From CAYLZW01 sp964388085 (GTDB lineage: Bacteria; Myxococcota; UBA727; CAYLZW01): 13,440 nt of DNA. Each line of letters opens with the position of its first letter. The stretch's first letter is position 1. Position numbers and translations under genes: made by a program. Where the stretch lies: positions 1 to 13,440 of the forward strand of contig CAYLZW010000151.1 in NCBI GenBank assembly GCA_964388085.1, written 5' to 3'. Below the pieces are notes generated by a model. The model searched no databases. It had not been told where the DNA came from and saw nothing but the letters and a program-made list of their open reading frames with translations. Of the stretch, positions 6,226 to 12,209 are shown piece by piece.

Positions 6226-6768
6226 CTAGAGCTTCGGGCCTGCGCCGCCGGGTCCGGCGCTGCGCGCCGCGGCCGCGAGCTGCTGGTTGATCTGCACGAA
6301 GGTCATGCGCAGCTCATAGAGGACGCCCTCGATGAGCTGCGCTTCCTCCGGCGTCAGGTTGCCCTTCGTCTTCGCCTTCATGAGCGAGAGCACGTCGATG
6401 GTGTCGTGCGCGGCCTCGAGCTGCAGCTCCCGCTGCCCGCTGTGCGGCATGGGGATGAGGCCGAGCTGCATCATGCACTGCTGCGCCAGGCTCTGGACGA
6501 ACACCGAGAAGGTGAGGCCTCCGGTGTCATCGTCCTCGTCGGCGCTCGGCGTCGCGCCGGCGGGGGGCTCCGGGCTCAGCTTCGGCGCCGCGGCGGCCTT
6601 CGCGGCGGGAGAAGCCGCCTTCGCGGCGGGAGGCGGCGCGGCCGGCGCCGGCGCCTCACGGGGGACGGCCCCCTCGCGCTCCTCGCCCTCGGTCGTGAAG
6701 CGGCGGCGGTCGACGACCTTGAAGCCGCGCTGCTCGCCCTCGCCCTCACGCTCGGCCATCTCGCTCAC
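6226..6768 (-). CDS. DUF1844 family protein
   Basis: The 180-residue protein has a charged N-terminus (FKVVDRRRFTTEGEE), an Ala/Pro/Lys-rich flexible stretch at about 32-72, and then a clear DUF1844 domain: FSVFVQSLAQQCMMQLGLIP, followed by LEAAHDTIDVLSLMKAKTKGNLTPEE and LIEGVLYELRMTFVQIN. This short helical domain is widespread but of unknown function. GTG at 6768 overlaps the TGA of the upstream small gene as GTGA, so the two are probably translationally coupled; ATG at 6759 is an alternative start. The hydrolase gene follows after five bases. The Ala-rich part is encoded over a 16-bp DNA repeat, as expected for low-complexity linkers. Confidence 0.85.
   Translation of the reverse strand: MSEMAEREGEGEQRGFKVVDRRRFTTEGEEREGAVPREAPAPAAPPPAAKAASPAAKAAAAPKLSPEPPAGATPSADEDDDTGGLTFSVFVQSLAQQCMMQLGLIPMPHSGQRELQLEAAHDTIDVLSLMKAKTKGNLTPEEAQLIEGVLYELRMTFVQINQQLAAAARSAGPGGAGPKL
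6596..6632. repeat. 16-bp direct repeat in the DUF1844 linker
   Basis: GCCTTCGCGGCGGGAG occurs at 6596-6611 and again at 6617-6632, period 21 bp. On the - strand it encodes two copies of an Ala/Pro/Lys motif (AAKAA type) in the flexible linker. It is best explained by in-frame duplication of low-complexity coding sequence. Confidence 0.8.
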
Positions 6769-6950
6769 TCTCCGTCGTCGCTGCTCGCGCCGTAGATGCG
6801 CGAGGAGATGTCTTCGGACGAGCCCTCCATGTCGGGCAGCTTCTGGAGCGCGCCGTTCAGATCGTCCGGCGAGAGGTCACCGCGGGCGACGATGCGCTCG
6901 ATGAGGCGCTTGTCGAGGTTCTGGATTTCCTGCTGGTTCTTCTTGGCCAC
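6765..6950 (-). CDS. Small 61-residue protein, first gene of the DUF1844 operon
   Basis: GTG at 6950 starts a charged 61-residue protein beginning VAKKNQQEIQNLDKRLIERI, then ARGDLSPDDLNGALQKLPD and an acidic Ser/Asp/Glu-rich end. It looks helical and soluble; I recognise no family. The start is decided by GGAG seven bases before the GTG and by a promoter whose -10 covers the upstream in-frame ATG at 6989, so that longer version (and the still longer one from 7085) is unlikely to be made. Its TGA overlaps the DUF1844 start as GTGA. The tight coupling suggests that it and the DUF1844 protein act together, possibly as partners; that is inference. Confidence 0.7.
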   Translation of the reverse strand: MAKKNQQEIQNLDKRLIERIVARGDLSPDDLNGALQKLPDMEGSSEDISSRIYGASSDDGE

Positions 6951-6987
6951 GGGCGCGCTCCGACCTTGATTGGGTGTGACGGGGGGC

Positions 6988-7015
6988 ATCGTGCGCCCCC
7001 GCCGGGGGATGTCAA
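6988..7015 (-). promoter_or_regulatory. Promoter of the DUF1844 operon with palindromic spacer
   Basis: On the - strand TTGACA (7010-7015) is a perfect -35, followed after 16 bases by CACGAT (6988-6993) as -10. Transcription would start near 6981, giving a leader of about 31 bases with GGAG before the GTG at 6950. The spacer contains a 13-bp perfect palindrome, CCCCCGGCGGGGG, a candidate operator for a regulator that acts between the two promoter elements. Confidence 0.5.
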
Positions 7016-7096
7016 GGCCCCCCTCGGCCGTCCGCGCCGCTGCAGCGCGAGCGTGTCCGAGCGCACAATCTAGCGATCCCTGCACGAGCGCGCCGC

Positions 7097-7124
7097 TTGT
7101 CGGGGGCGGCGCCCTGCTTACGGT
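7097..7124 (+). promoter_or_regulatory. Candidate promoter of the sigma factor gene
   Basis: TTGTCG (7097-7102) and TACGGT (7119-7124) are separated by 16 bases, the same spacing as in the divergent promoter. The predicted start near 7131 gives a leader of about 119 bases before the ATG at 7250. The match is moderate and a sigma-32-type promoter could not be recognised with confidence. Confidence 0.3.
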
Positions 7125-7143
7125 TACGACGGGTTTTCCGAGA

Positions 7144-7160
7144 GACCAACGTCGGTGGTC
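7144..7160. promoter_or_regulatory. 17-bp near-palindrome in the sigma gene leader
   Basis: GACCAACGTCGGTGGTC pairs at seven of eight positions about its central T. It lies about 20 bases after the predicted -10 and 90 bases before the sigma factor start. It is a candidate operator for a dimeric regulator, or a small RNA hairpin. Confidence 0.35.
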
Positions 7161-7176
7161 GTCATCGTCGCCGGGA

Positions 7177-7246
7177 ACACCTCACACGGCCGGTCCGTTG
7201 TGTGCAGGGCGCTGTTCGCGCCTTTGCTGTTGTGTCGAGGAGGTGT
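7177..7246 (+). promoter_or_regulatory. Predicted Shine-Dalgarno-sequestering leader structure of the sigma factor mRNA
   Basis: ACACCTC (7177-7183) is perfectly complementary to GAGGTGT (7240-7246), which contains part of the Shine-Dalgarno sequence. The closed segment holds two more hairpins: 7184-7190 with 7197-7203 (two G-U pairs) and 7206-7212 with 7218-7224 (one G-U pair, TGTTC loop). Together they make a three-way junction that would hide the ribosome-binding site. For a heat-shock-type sigma factor this looks like a candidate RNA thermometer. The pairings are seen; the function is inference, and GC-rich RNA folds easily. Confidence 0.35.
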
Positions 7247-7249
7247 GCG

Positions 7250-8176
7250 ATGAGCGCGGCCATGATGGGTCCCCACCAGGGGCTCGATCGGTACATGACG
7301 GAGATCAGGCGCTTCCCCCTGCTCACCCGCGAGGAGGAGAACGAGCTCGCCGTGCGCCTGCGCGACGAACAGGACGTCGACGCCGCGCACCACCTGGTGA
7401 CGTCGAACCTCCGCTTCGTCGTCAAGGTCGCGATGGAGTATCGAAACTACGGCGCGCGCCTGCTCGACCTCGTGCAGGAGGGCAACGTCGGCCTCATGCA
7501 CGCCGTCCGCAAGTTCGATCCGGAGCGCGGCTACCGTCTCATCACCTACGCCGTCTGGTGGATCCGCGCGTACATCCAGAGCTACCTGCTGAAGGCGTTC
7601 TCCCTCGTGAAGGTCGGCACCACGCAGGCCCAGCGGCGCATCTTCTTCCGCCTCGGCGCGGCGAAGAACCGCCTCGAGCAAAACCTCGGGGCCGAGGTCG
7701 CGCTGCTCAGCGAGTCGGAGCGTCACGCCGAGCTGGCGCGTTCGCTCGGCGTGCGCGAGAGCGAGATCAGCGAGATGGAGATGCGCATGAGCGCGCGCGA
7801 CTTCTCGCTCGACCTCGCGCTCGAGGAGGGCGGTGACGCCACCCACCTCGACGTGCTGCCCGACGAGGCCGGCCCCTCGAGCGAGAGCGTGGTGGCCCAG
7901 CGAGAGCTCGACGAGGGCATCACGGTCGATCTGGCGGCCGCCCTGAAGACCTTGTCGGCGCGCGAGCGCGAGGTCATCGAGCTGCGTTACCTGAGCGACG
8001 AGCCGCCGACGCTGCGCGAGGTCGGCGCGCGCTGGGGAGTGAGCCGCGAGCGCGCCCGCCAGATTGAGGCCGTCGCGCGCGACAAGCTGAAGAAGCACCT
8101 CGTCAACAAGAGCGAGGTGCTGCGAGAGATGCTCCCCGAGGCGACCATGGACATGCCGCTCGAGGCGCGCGCCTGA
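7250..8176 (+). CDS. rpoH: RpoH-type (sigma-32 family) RNA polymerase sigma factor
   Basis: The 308-residue protein is a group 3 sigma-70 family factor of the RpoH branch. Region 2 runs from about residue 45 to 124 (LVTSNLRFVVKVA, LLDLVQEGNVGLMHAVRKFD, TYAVWWIRAYIQ); the RpoH box follows as QRRIFFRLG (128-136), which sets it apart from RpoD/RpoS. Region 4 at about 225-284 ends in the helix-turn-helix LREVGARWGVSRERARQIE. It should direct RNA polymerase to heat-shock or other stress promoters. Myxobacteria have several such factors (for example SigB and SigC of Myxococcus xanthus), so which paralogue this is cannot be said. ATG at 7250 is chosen because AGGAGG stands six bases ahead; the frame is open back to 7097 but that part is not sigma-like. 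Confidence 0.9.
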   Translation: MSAAMMGPHQGLDRYMTEIRRFPLLTREEENELAVRLRDEQDVDAAHHLVTSNLRFVVKVAMEYRNYGARLLDLVQEGNVGLMHAVRKFDPERGYRLITYAVWWIRAYIQSYLLKAFSLVKVGTTQAQRRIFFRLGAAKNRLEQNLGAEVALLSESERHAELARSLGVRESEISEMEMRMSARDFSLDLALEEGGDATHLDVLPDEAGPSSESVVAQRELDEGITVDLAAALKTLSAREREVIELRYLSDEPPTLREVGARWGVSRERARQIEAVARDKLKKHLVNKSEVLREMLPEATMDMPLEARA

Positions 8177-8191
8177 CGACGGCGGACGGAC

Positions 8192-8246
8192 GCGCCGGCC
8201 CGCCGCTCGGCGTTTTCCGGCGCTCGGGCGGCTCGCGACGAGCCGC
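8192..8246 (+). terminator. Two hairpins after the sigma factor gene
   Basis: GCGCCGG (8192-8198) pairs with CCGGCGC (8217-8223) around an inner CGCC/GGCG tetraloop hairpin that is followed by TTTT (8213-8216). Directly after, GCGGCTCG (8228-8235) and CGAGCCGC (8239-8246) form a perfect 8-bp stem with a 3-base loop. The first begins 15 bases after the stop codon. They are plausible as a terminator or mRNA 3'-end structure, but no T-tract follows the outer stem or the second hairpin. Confidence 0.4.
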
Positions 8247-8270
8247 ACGCGCAAACGGTGCCGACTGGCG

Positions 8271-8276
8271 TAGACT
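8271..8276 (+). promoter_or_regulatory. Candidate -10 element (TAGACT) of the epimerase/RNase J operon
   Basis: TAGACT fits TAnnnT and ends nine bases before the ATG at 8286. The start of transcription would lie within a few bases of the start codon, which has no Shine-Dalgarno sequence. The -35 region is not clear. The upstream hairpins separate it from the sigma factor gene. Confidence 0.4.
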
Positions 8277-8285
8277 CGCCCGGGT

Positions 8286-8837
8286 ATGGCGGACGGAGAT
8301 GGAGCCGAGACGAAAGGCGCGCCCTCGAACGCGCTGGCGCTGCGCGCGAAGGCCCTGATCGCCGAGGCGCAGCGTCGAGGGCGAGAGGCCTGGGCCGACT
8401 TCCGGCGCAACAGCGTCTATTTCCAGATCAAGGCCGCGCTCGTCATCGCGTACGTCGCGATCGTGCTGGCGACGCTGGTGCTCGCGCCGCCCGCGCCGCC
8501 GACCTACTCGCTGAGCGTCGGCAGCTTGCCCTGGGGCGTGGGCAAACGGACCTACATCGACCTCGACAACCTCGATCTCGGCACCCTCAAGGGCGTCGTC
8601 ATCGAGGTGCACGGTCGCGTGGTCGAGTTCGATGGCAAGGAGTCTCGTGGCCCCTGGCGCATGACCCTCCCTCGCCTCGCCGAGGGAGACACCGTCCGGC
8701 TCTGGCCCGAGAAGCTCCTCTCGGATGAGCAGCGCCCGGCCGGCGACAACCTCGACGTGTCCCGCGTTCGGGTCTACCCAGCGGACGATCCATCGGACAT
8801 CCTCGTCGACGCGGCACCCACGCCGAAGAGCGACTGA
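8286..8837 (+). CDS. Single-pass membrane protein of unknown function
   Basis: The 183-residue product has a charged cytoplasmic N-terminus (about 1-45), one transmembrane helix at about 48-66 (IKAALVIAYVAIVLATLVLA), and a C-terminal domain of about 115 residues that is predominantly beta-like (for example TYIDLDNLDLGTLKGVVIEVHG, shortened: IDLDNLD, VVIEVHGRVVEF, GDTVRLW). By the positive-inside rule the C-terminal domain should be periplasmic. I recognise no family. It starts an apparent operon with the UDP-sugar epimerase gene, 21 bases downstream, and the RNase J-like gene, which suggests an envelope-related role but does not prove it. The ATG at 8286 is the first start after the TAGACT element. 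Confidence 0.75.
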   Translation: MADGDGAETKGAPSNALALRAKALIAEAQRRGREAWADFRRNSVYFQIKAALVIAYVAIVLATLVLAPPAPPTYSLSVGSLPWGVGKRTYIDLDNLDLGTLKGVVIEVHGRVVEFDGKESRGPWRMTLPRLAEGDTVRLWPEKLLSDEQRPAGDNLDVSRVRVYPADDPSDILVDAAPTPKSD

Positions 8838-8858
8838 GCGCTCGATCGAGGATCTGTG

Positions 8859-9854
8859 ATGGCGCGTTATCTCGTGACCGGCGCCGCCGGCTTCATCGGA
8901 TCGCACGTGAGCGCGGCGCTGCTGGCGCGCGGCGACGATGTCGTGGGCGTCGACGACTTCAACGACTTCTACGACCCACGCTTGAAGCAGGAGAACGCGG
9001 CCGAGCTCCTCGCGCGGCCCGGCTTCTCGCTGGTGCGCGGTGACCTCCTCGACGAGAGCGTGCGCGCGGCCTGCTTCGCGGGCGCGGAGGGCAGCGGCCG
9101 GTTTGACGCGGTCGTCCACCTGGCGGCGTCCGCGGGCGTGCGGCCGAGCATCGAGCGACCGCGCCACTACCAGCGCAACAACGTCGAGGTGACCACCGCG
9201 CTGCTCGAGGACATCCGGCGCCTCGGCGAGCGGACGGGCGCCGCTCCACGCATGGTCATGGCGTCGAGCTCGAGCGTCTACGGCGCGAACGAGAAGGTGC
9301 CCTTCCACGAGGACGACAACGTCGACCACCCCGTGAGCCCTTACGCGGCGACGAAGAAGTGCTGCGAGCTCATTGGCTACAGCTACCACCACCTGTTCGG
9401 CACCGACGTCACCTGCCTGCGCTTCTTCACGGTCTACGGCCCGAAGCAGCGGCCGGAGATGGCCATCCACAAGTTCGCGCAGCTCATGATGGAGGGCAAA
9501 GAGATCCCCATGTTCGGCGACGGCAGCAGCGGCCGCGACTACACGTTCATCGACGACATCAGCGCCGGCGTGCTGGCCAGCATCGACATGCCGCGCGGCT
9601 ACCGCGTGTACAACCTCGGCAACCACGACGTCGTGAAGCTGCGCGATCTGATCGACAAGCTCGCTCACGCGCTCTCGGTCGAGCCGCGCGTCAAGCAGCT
9701 GCCGGACCAGCCCGGCGACGTGCCGCTGACCTTCGCCGACGTCAGCCGCGCGCGCGACGAGCTCGGCTATCGGCCGCGCACGTCCATCGACGATGGGCTC
9801 CGTGCCTTCGCGGCCTGGTTCCTGCCGCGCTGGCGGCGCCAAAAGGCCTCGTGA
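8859..9854 (+). CDS. NAD-dependent UDP-sugar epimerase (extended SDR family)
   Basis: The 331-residue protein is a complete extended short-chain dehydrogenase/reductase. It has the Rossmann motif TGAAGFIG (7-14), VDDFNDFYDP, HLAASAGVRPSIERP, the SSSSVYG strand (136-142), and the catalytic pair Tyr162 and Lys166 in YAATK. The FFTVYGPKQRPEMAIHKF stretch (189-206) and GRDYTFIDD are like those of UDP-glucuronate 4-epimerases and related UDP-hexose epimerases, so it probably converts nucleotide sugars for surface polysaccharide or lipopolysaccharide. The exact sugar cannot be fixed. ATG at 8859 has GAGG seven bases upstream and is preferred over the GTG at 8856. Its TGA overlaps the start of the RNase J-like gene as GTGA. 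Confidence 0.9.
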   Translation: MARYLVTGAAGFIGSHVSAALLARGDDVVGVDDFNDFYDPRLKQENAAELLARPGFSLVRGDLLDESVRAACFAGAEGSGRFDAVVHLAASAGVRPSIERPRHYQRNNVEVTTALLEDIRRLGERTGAAPRMVMASSSSVYGANEKVPFHEDDNVDHPVSPYAATKKCCELIGYSYHHLFGTDVTCLRFFTVYGPKQRPEMAIHKFAQLMMEGKEIPMFGDGSSGRDYTFIDDISAGVLASIDMPRGYRVYNLGNHDVVKLRDLIDKLAHALSVEPRVKQLPDQPGDVPLTFADVSRARDELGYRPRTSIDDGLRAFAAWFLPRWRRQKAS

Positions 9855-11158
9855 GCGTCGTCATCACGCCGCTCGGGGGCGTCGGCGAGTTCGGCCGAAA
9901 CTGCCTCCTGCTCGACGACGAAGAGCTCGGCGCCGCCGTCGTCATCGACTGCGGCCTGAAGGTGAGCGACGACGGAGCGAACGCCGACGGCGAGCCCGGC
10001 GCGCGCGTCATCGAGCTGCCCGACTTCGCGCCGCTGCTCGCCGTGAAAGGGCGTCTCGCCGGCTACGTCATCACGCACGGGCACGACGACCACGTGGGCG
10101 GGCTGCCGGAGGCGATGGCCCTCTGCCCCGCCCCGGTGTTCGCCACCCGCTTCACGCGCGAGCGCGTACGGCAGCGCTTCAAACGCGCCGGCCGGCCGAG
10201 CCCCGAGCTCATGGCCACAGACGCAGGCAGCTCGCGAAAGGTGGGGCCGTTCCTGGTCGAGTGGATCGCCGTCAGCCACTCCATCCCCGACGCCAGCGCC
10301 GTGCTCCTGCACACCTCCGCGGGCGTCGTCCTGCACAGCGGTGACTTTCGCGTCGACGAGGATCCGCTGCTCGGCCCGCCCACCGACATGGAGCGGCTCG
10401 CGCGCGCGGGGGACGACGGCGTGGCGCTCTTGTGCGGCGACTCGACCGGCGCCACGCTGCCCGGTGACAACGCCGGAGAGCGCAGCGTACGTGAGCCGCT
10501 CGCCGCCGCGCTCGACGACGTAGGGGGCCGCATCGTCGTCACCACCTTCTCGGCGCACATCCAGCGCCTGCAGCTCGTCATCGACCTCGCCAAGGAGCGG
10601 GGCAGGCGCGTCATCCCGGTCGGGCGCGGCATGCGCGACTCGCTGAACGCCGCGCGACAGCACGGCCTCCTACAGAGCGACGGTACGCTCATGCCCGAGG
10701 GGGAGCTGTGGGCGGTGCCGCCCTCCCGCCTCGTCATGCTGGCGACGGGCAGCCAAGGGGAGCCGGGCTCGGCCCTGTTTCGGCTGGCCTATGGACACTA
10801 CGCGCGCGCCACGCTCGAGCCCGGCGACCGCGTGGTGTTCTCGTCCCGCACCATCCCCGGCAACGAGGACGTCGTCTCTGCCATGAAGCGAGCGCTCCTC
10901 GAGGCGGGCGTGTCCGTGAAGGACGGCGACGAGGGCCGGCACGTCTCGGGGCATGGGCACGCGGGCGACCTGCGGCGCCTGCTCGAGGCCACGAGGCCGC
11001 GACGCTTCTTGGCGCTTCACGGCGAGGAGCGTCACCTCGAGGCGCACCGGGCGTTGGCGCGCGCGAGCGGCGTGAGCGACGACGGGATCTTGCGGGCGCG
11101 AAACGGCGACCGCGTCCGCCTCGTGGAGGGCGCGGCTCACGTCGTGAGCAGGAATTGA
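9851..11158 (+). CDS. RNase J-type metallo-beta-lactamase/beta-CASP ribonuclease
   Basis: The 435-residue protein matches RNase J in order: LGGVGEFGRNCLLL at the N-terminus, the metal motif HGHDDH (76-81), SHSIPD with His143, LHSGDFRVD with Asp165, then the beta-CASP region with VVTTFSAHIQRLQ, VGRGM, ATGSQGEPGSAL, SSRTIPGNE, HVSGHGH (364-370) and LALHGEERHLEAH. RNase J enzymes degrade and mature RNA by endonuclease and 5'-3' exonuclease action. Typical members have about 550 residues; this one lacks the C-terminal domain that helps dimer formation. GTG at 9851 is the start: it overlaps the epimerase stop as GTGA, has AAAAGG four bases upstream, and the homology starts right there. The frame is open further upstream, inside the epimerase gene, but without family similarity. 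Confidence 0.85.
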   Translation: MSVVITPLGGVGEFGRNCLLLDDEELGAAVVIDCGLKVSDDGANADGEPGARVIELPDFAPLLAVKGRLAGYVITHGHDDHVGGLPEAMALCPAPVFATRFTRERVRQRFKRAGRPSPELMATDAGSSRKVGPFLVEWIAVSHSIPDASAVLLHTSAGVVLHSGDFRVDEDPLLGPPTDMERLARAGDDGVALLCGDSTGATLPGDNAGERSVREPLAAALDDVGGRIVVTTFSAHIQRLQLVIDLAKERGRRVIPVGRGMRDSLNAARQHGLLQSDGTLMPEGELWAVPPSRLVMLATGSQGEPGSALFRLAYGHYARATLEPGDRVVFSSRTIPGNEDVVSAMKRALLEAGVSVKDGDEGRHVSGHGHAGDLRRLLEATRPRRFLALHGEERHLEAHRALARASGVSDDGILRARNGDRVRLVEGAAHVVSRN

Positions 11159-11196
11159 CGCGCGCCGGGTCGTCGGCCACTCGACGGAGGCGCGCG
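11159..11196 (+). terminator. Inverted repeat directly after the RNase J-like gene
   Basis: CGCGCGCC (11159-11166) and GGCGCGCG (11189-11196) pair perfectly over 8 bp; inside, GTCG (11169-11172) and CGAC (11182-11185) form a second stem. It begins at the base after the stop codon. No T-tract follows, so it may stabilise the 3' end of the mRNA or aid Rho-independent termination weakly. Confidence 0.35.
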
Positions 11197-11212
11197 GGCC
11201 CGATCCGCCGGC

Positions 11213-11218
11213 TATGCT
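11213..11218 (+). promoter_or_regulatory. Candidate -10 element (TATGCT) of the lipoprotein gene
   Basis: TATGCT is a good TAnnnT hexamer exactly seven bases before the ATG at 11226, so the mRNA would begin at or next to the start codon. No Shine-Dalgarno sequence precedes this ATG. No -35 is recognised. Confidence 0.4.
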
Positions 11219-11225
11219 GCCGCGC

Positions 11226-12209
11226 ATGAGCTCCTCCAAAGCGCCCCACGCGCGCCTCGCGTTCTTGGCCTGTGTCGTCGTCAGCGGCCTGCCGCAGCTC
11301 GGCTGTGCGCCGCCGTCGCCGCCGGACGCGGGCCCGGAGCCCGCACAGGACGCCGGCGCCCCCCCGCTCGACGCCGGCCCCGACGACACCGGCTATCCGG
11401 CGCCGCGCAGTGACCTCGTCGCCCGCGTGGGCAGCGACGACACGCTCGACATCGCGACCTGGAACATCGAGAACTTCCCCGCGCTGTCGGAGACGCCGTC
11501 CCTGGTCGCGGACCTCATCACCTCGCTCGACCTCGACGTCATCGCCGTGCAGGAGATCCGCGACGCCGAGGCCTTCGAGGAGGTCGTGCAGCGCCTGCCG
11601 AAGCACAAGGGCGCCTTGAGCCCACACACCTACGGCGACGGCACGTACCAGAAGGTGGGCTTCCTCTACCGCGAGGACCTCGTCACGCTGACGAATGTCA
11701 GCACCATCTTCCAGGGCTCGGGCTACGAGCTGCCGCGCCCGCCGCTGCAGGCGACGCTGAAGGTCACGGGTACCGACGCGGAGCTCACCCTCATCGCCGT
11801 GCACCTGAAGGCCGGGCTCGGAGACGAGGACATCGCGCGCCGGGCGGACTCCATCGAGATCCTGGCCGGCCACATCAACAGCCTCGTGGACGGCCCGGCG
11901 GACGACGAGGTGCTGCTGCTCGGCGACTTCAACGAGACCGTGGACAACGACTTCGGCCGCGAGGTGCTCTCGCCCATCCTCGACGACGACACCTTCCGCT
12001 TTCAGACCGAGACGCTCGCCGCGCAGGGCACCGCGACCTACCTGCCGGCGCAGGTCATGCTCGATCACATGGTGACGACGAGGGCGCTCGACGACGAGCT
12101 CGCGGGCGCGACCGGCCCGACGGTGCCGGACCTCGAGGGGCAGGTGCCCGGCTACCGAGACGACGTGAGCGATCACCTGCCGGTGATCATCTCGCTGCCG
12201 ATGCCGTGA
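11226..12209 (+). CDS. Endonuclease/exonuclease/phosphatase-domain lipoprotein
   Basis: The 327-residue protein has a signal peptide ending in QLGC (Cys27), then a linker of about 35 residues rich in Pro, Asp, Ala and Gly with repeated DAG, typical of Myxococcota lipoproteins. The rest is an EEP (DNase I-like) domain with its metal and catalytic residues: TWNIENF (Asn80), VQEIRD (Glu110), AVHLKAG (His193), GDFNE (Asp234, Asn236) and SDHLPV (Asp316, His317). It is probably an extracellular or outer-membrane nuclease or phosphoesterase. The residues before the Cys do not fit the usual lipobox well (Gln at -3), so lipidation is likely but not certain. ATG at 11226 is preferred because of TATGCT seven bases upstream. 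The last 23 bases overlap rimO on the other strand. Confidence 0.85.
   Translation: MSSSKAPHARLAFLACVVVSGLPQLGCAPPSPPDAGPEPAQDAGAPPLDAGPDDTGYPAPRSDLVARVGSDDTLDIATWNIENFPALSETPSLVADLITSLDLDVIAVQEIRDAEAFEEVVQRLPKHKGALSPHTYGDGTYQKVGFLYREDLVTLTNVSTIFQGSGYELPRPPLQATLKVTGTDAELTLIAVHLKAGLGDEDIARRADSIEILAGHINSLVDGPADDEVLLLGDFNETVDNDFGREVLSPILDDDTFRFQTETLAAQGTATYLPAQVMLDHMVTTRALDDELAGATGPTVPDLEGQVPGYRDDVSDHLPVIISLPMP

Noticed and set aside
6951..7085. Longer form of the small operon protein (starts at 7085 or 6989)
   Set aside because: The region holds the promoter, and the GTG at 6950 has a well-placed GGAG.
7097..7249. Upstream extension of the sigma factor
   Set aside because: These 51 codons have no sigma similarity, and AGGAGG stands at the right distance before the ATG at 7250.
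8103..9842. 579-codon open frame on the - strand
   Set aside because: It runs antisense to the sigma, membrane protein and epimerase genes; His/Arg/Ala/Val-rich composition is typical of shadows in GC-rich DNA.
9359..9850. Upstream extension of the RNase J-like protein inside the epimerase gene
   Set aside because: It is an out-of-frame shadow of a well-conserved epimerase; RNase J similarity begins at the GTG at 9851.
10734..12176. 480-codon open frame on the - strand
   Set aside because: Antisense to two recognised genes (RNase J-like and EEP lipoprotein), with no recognisable domain.
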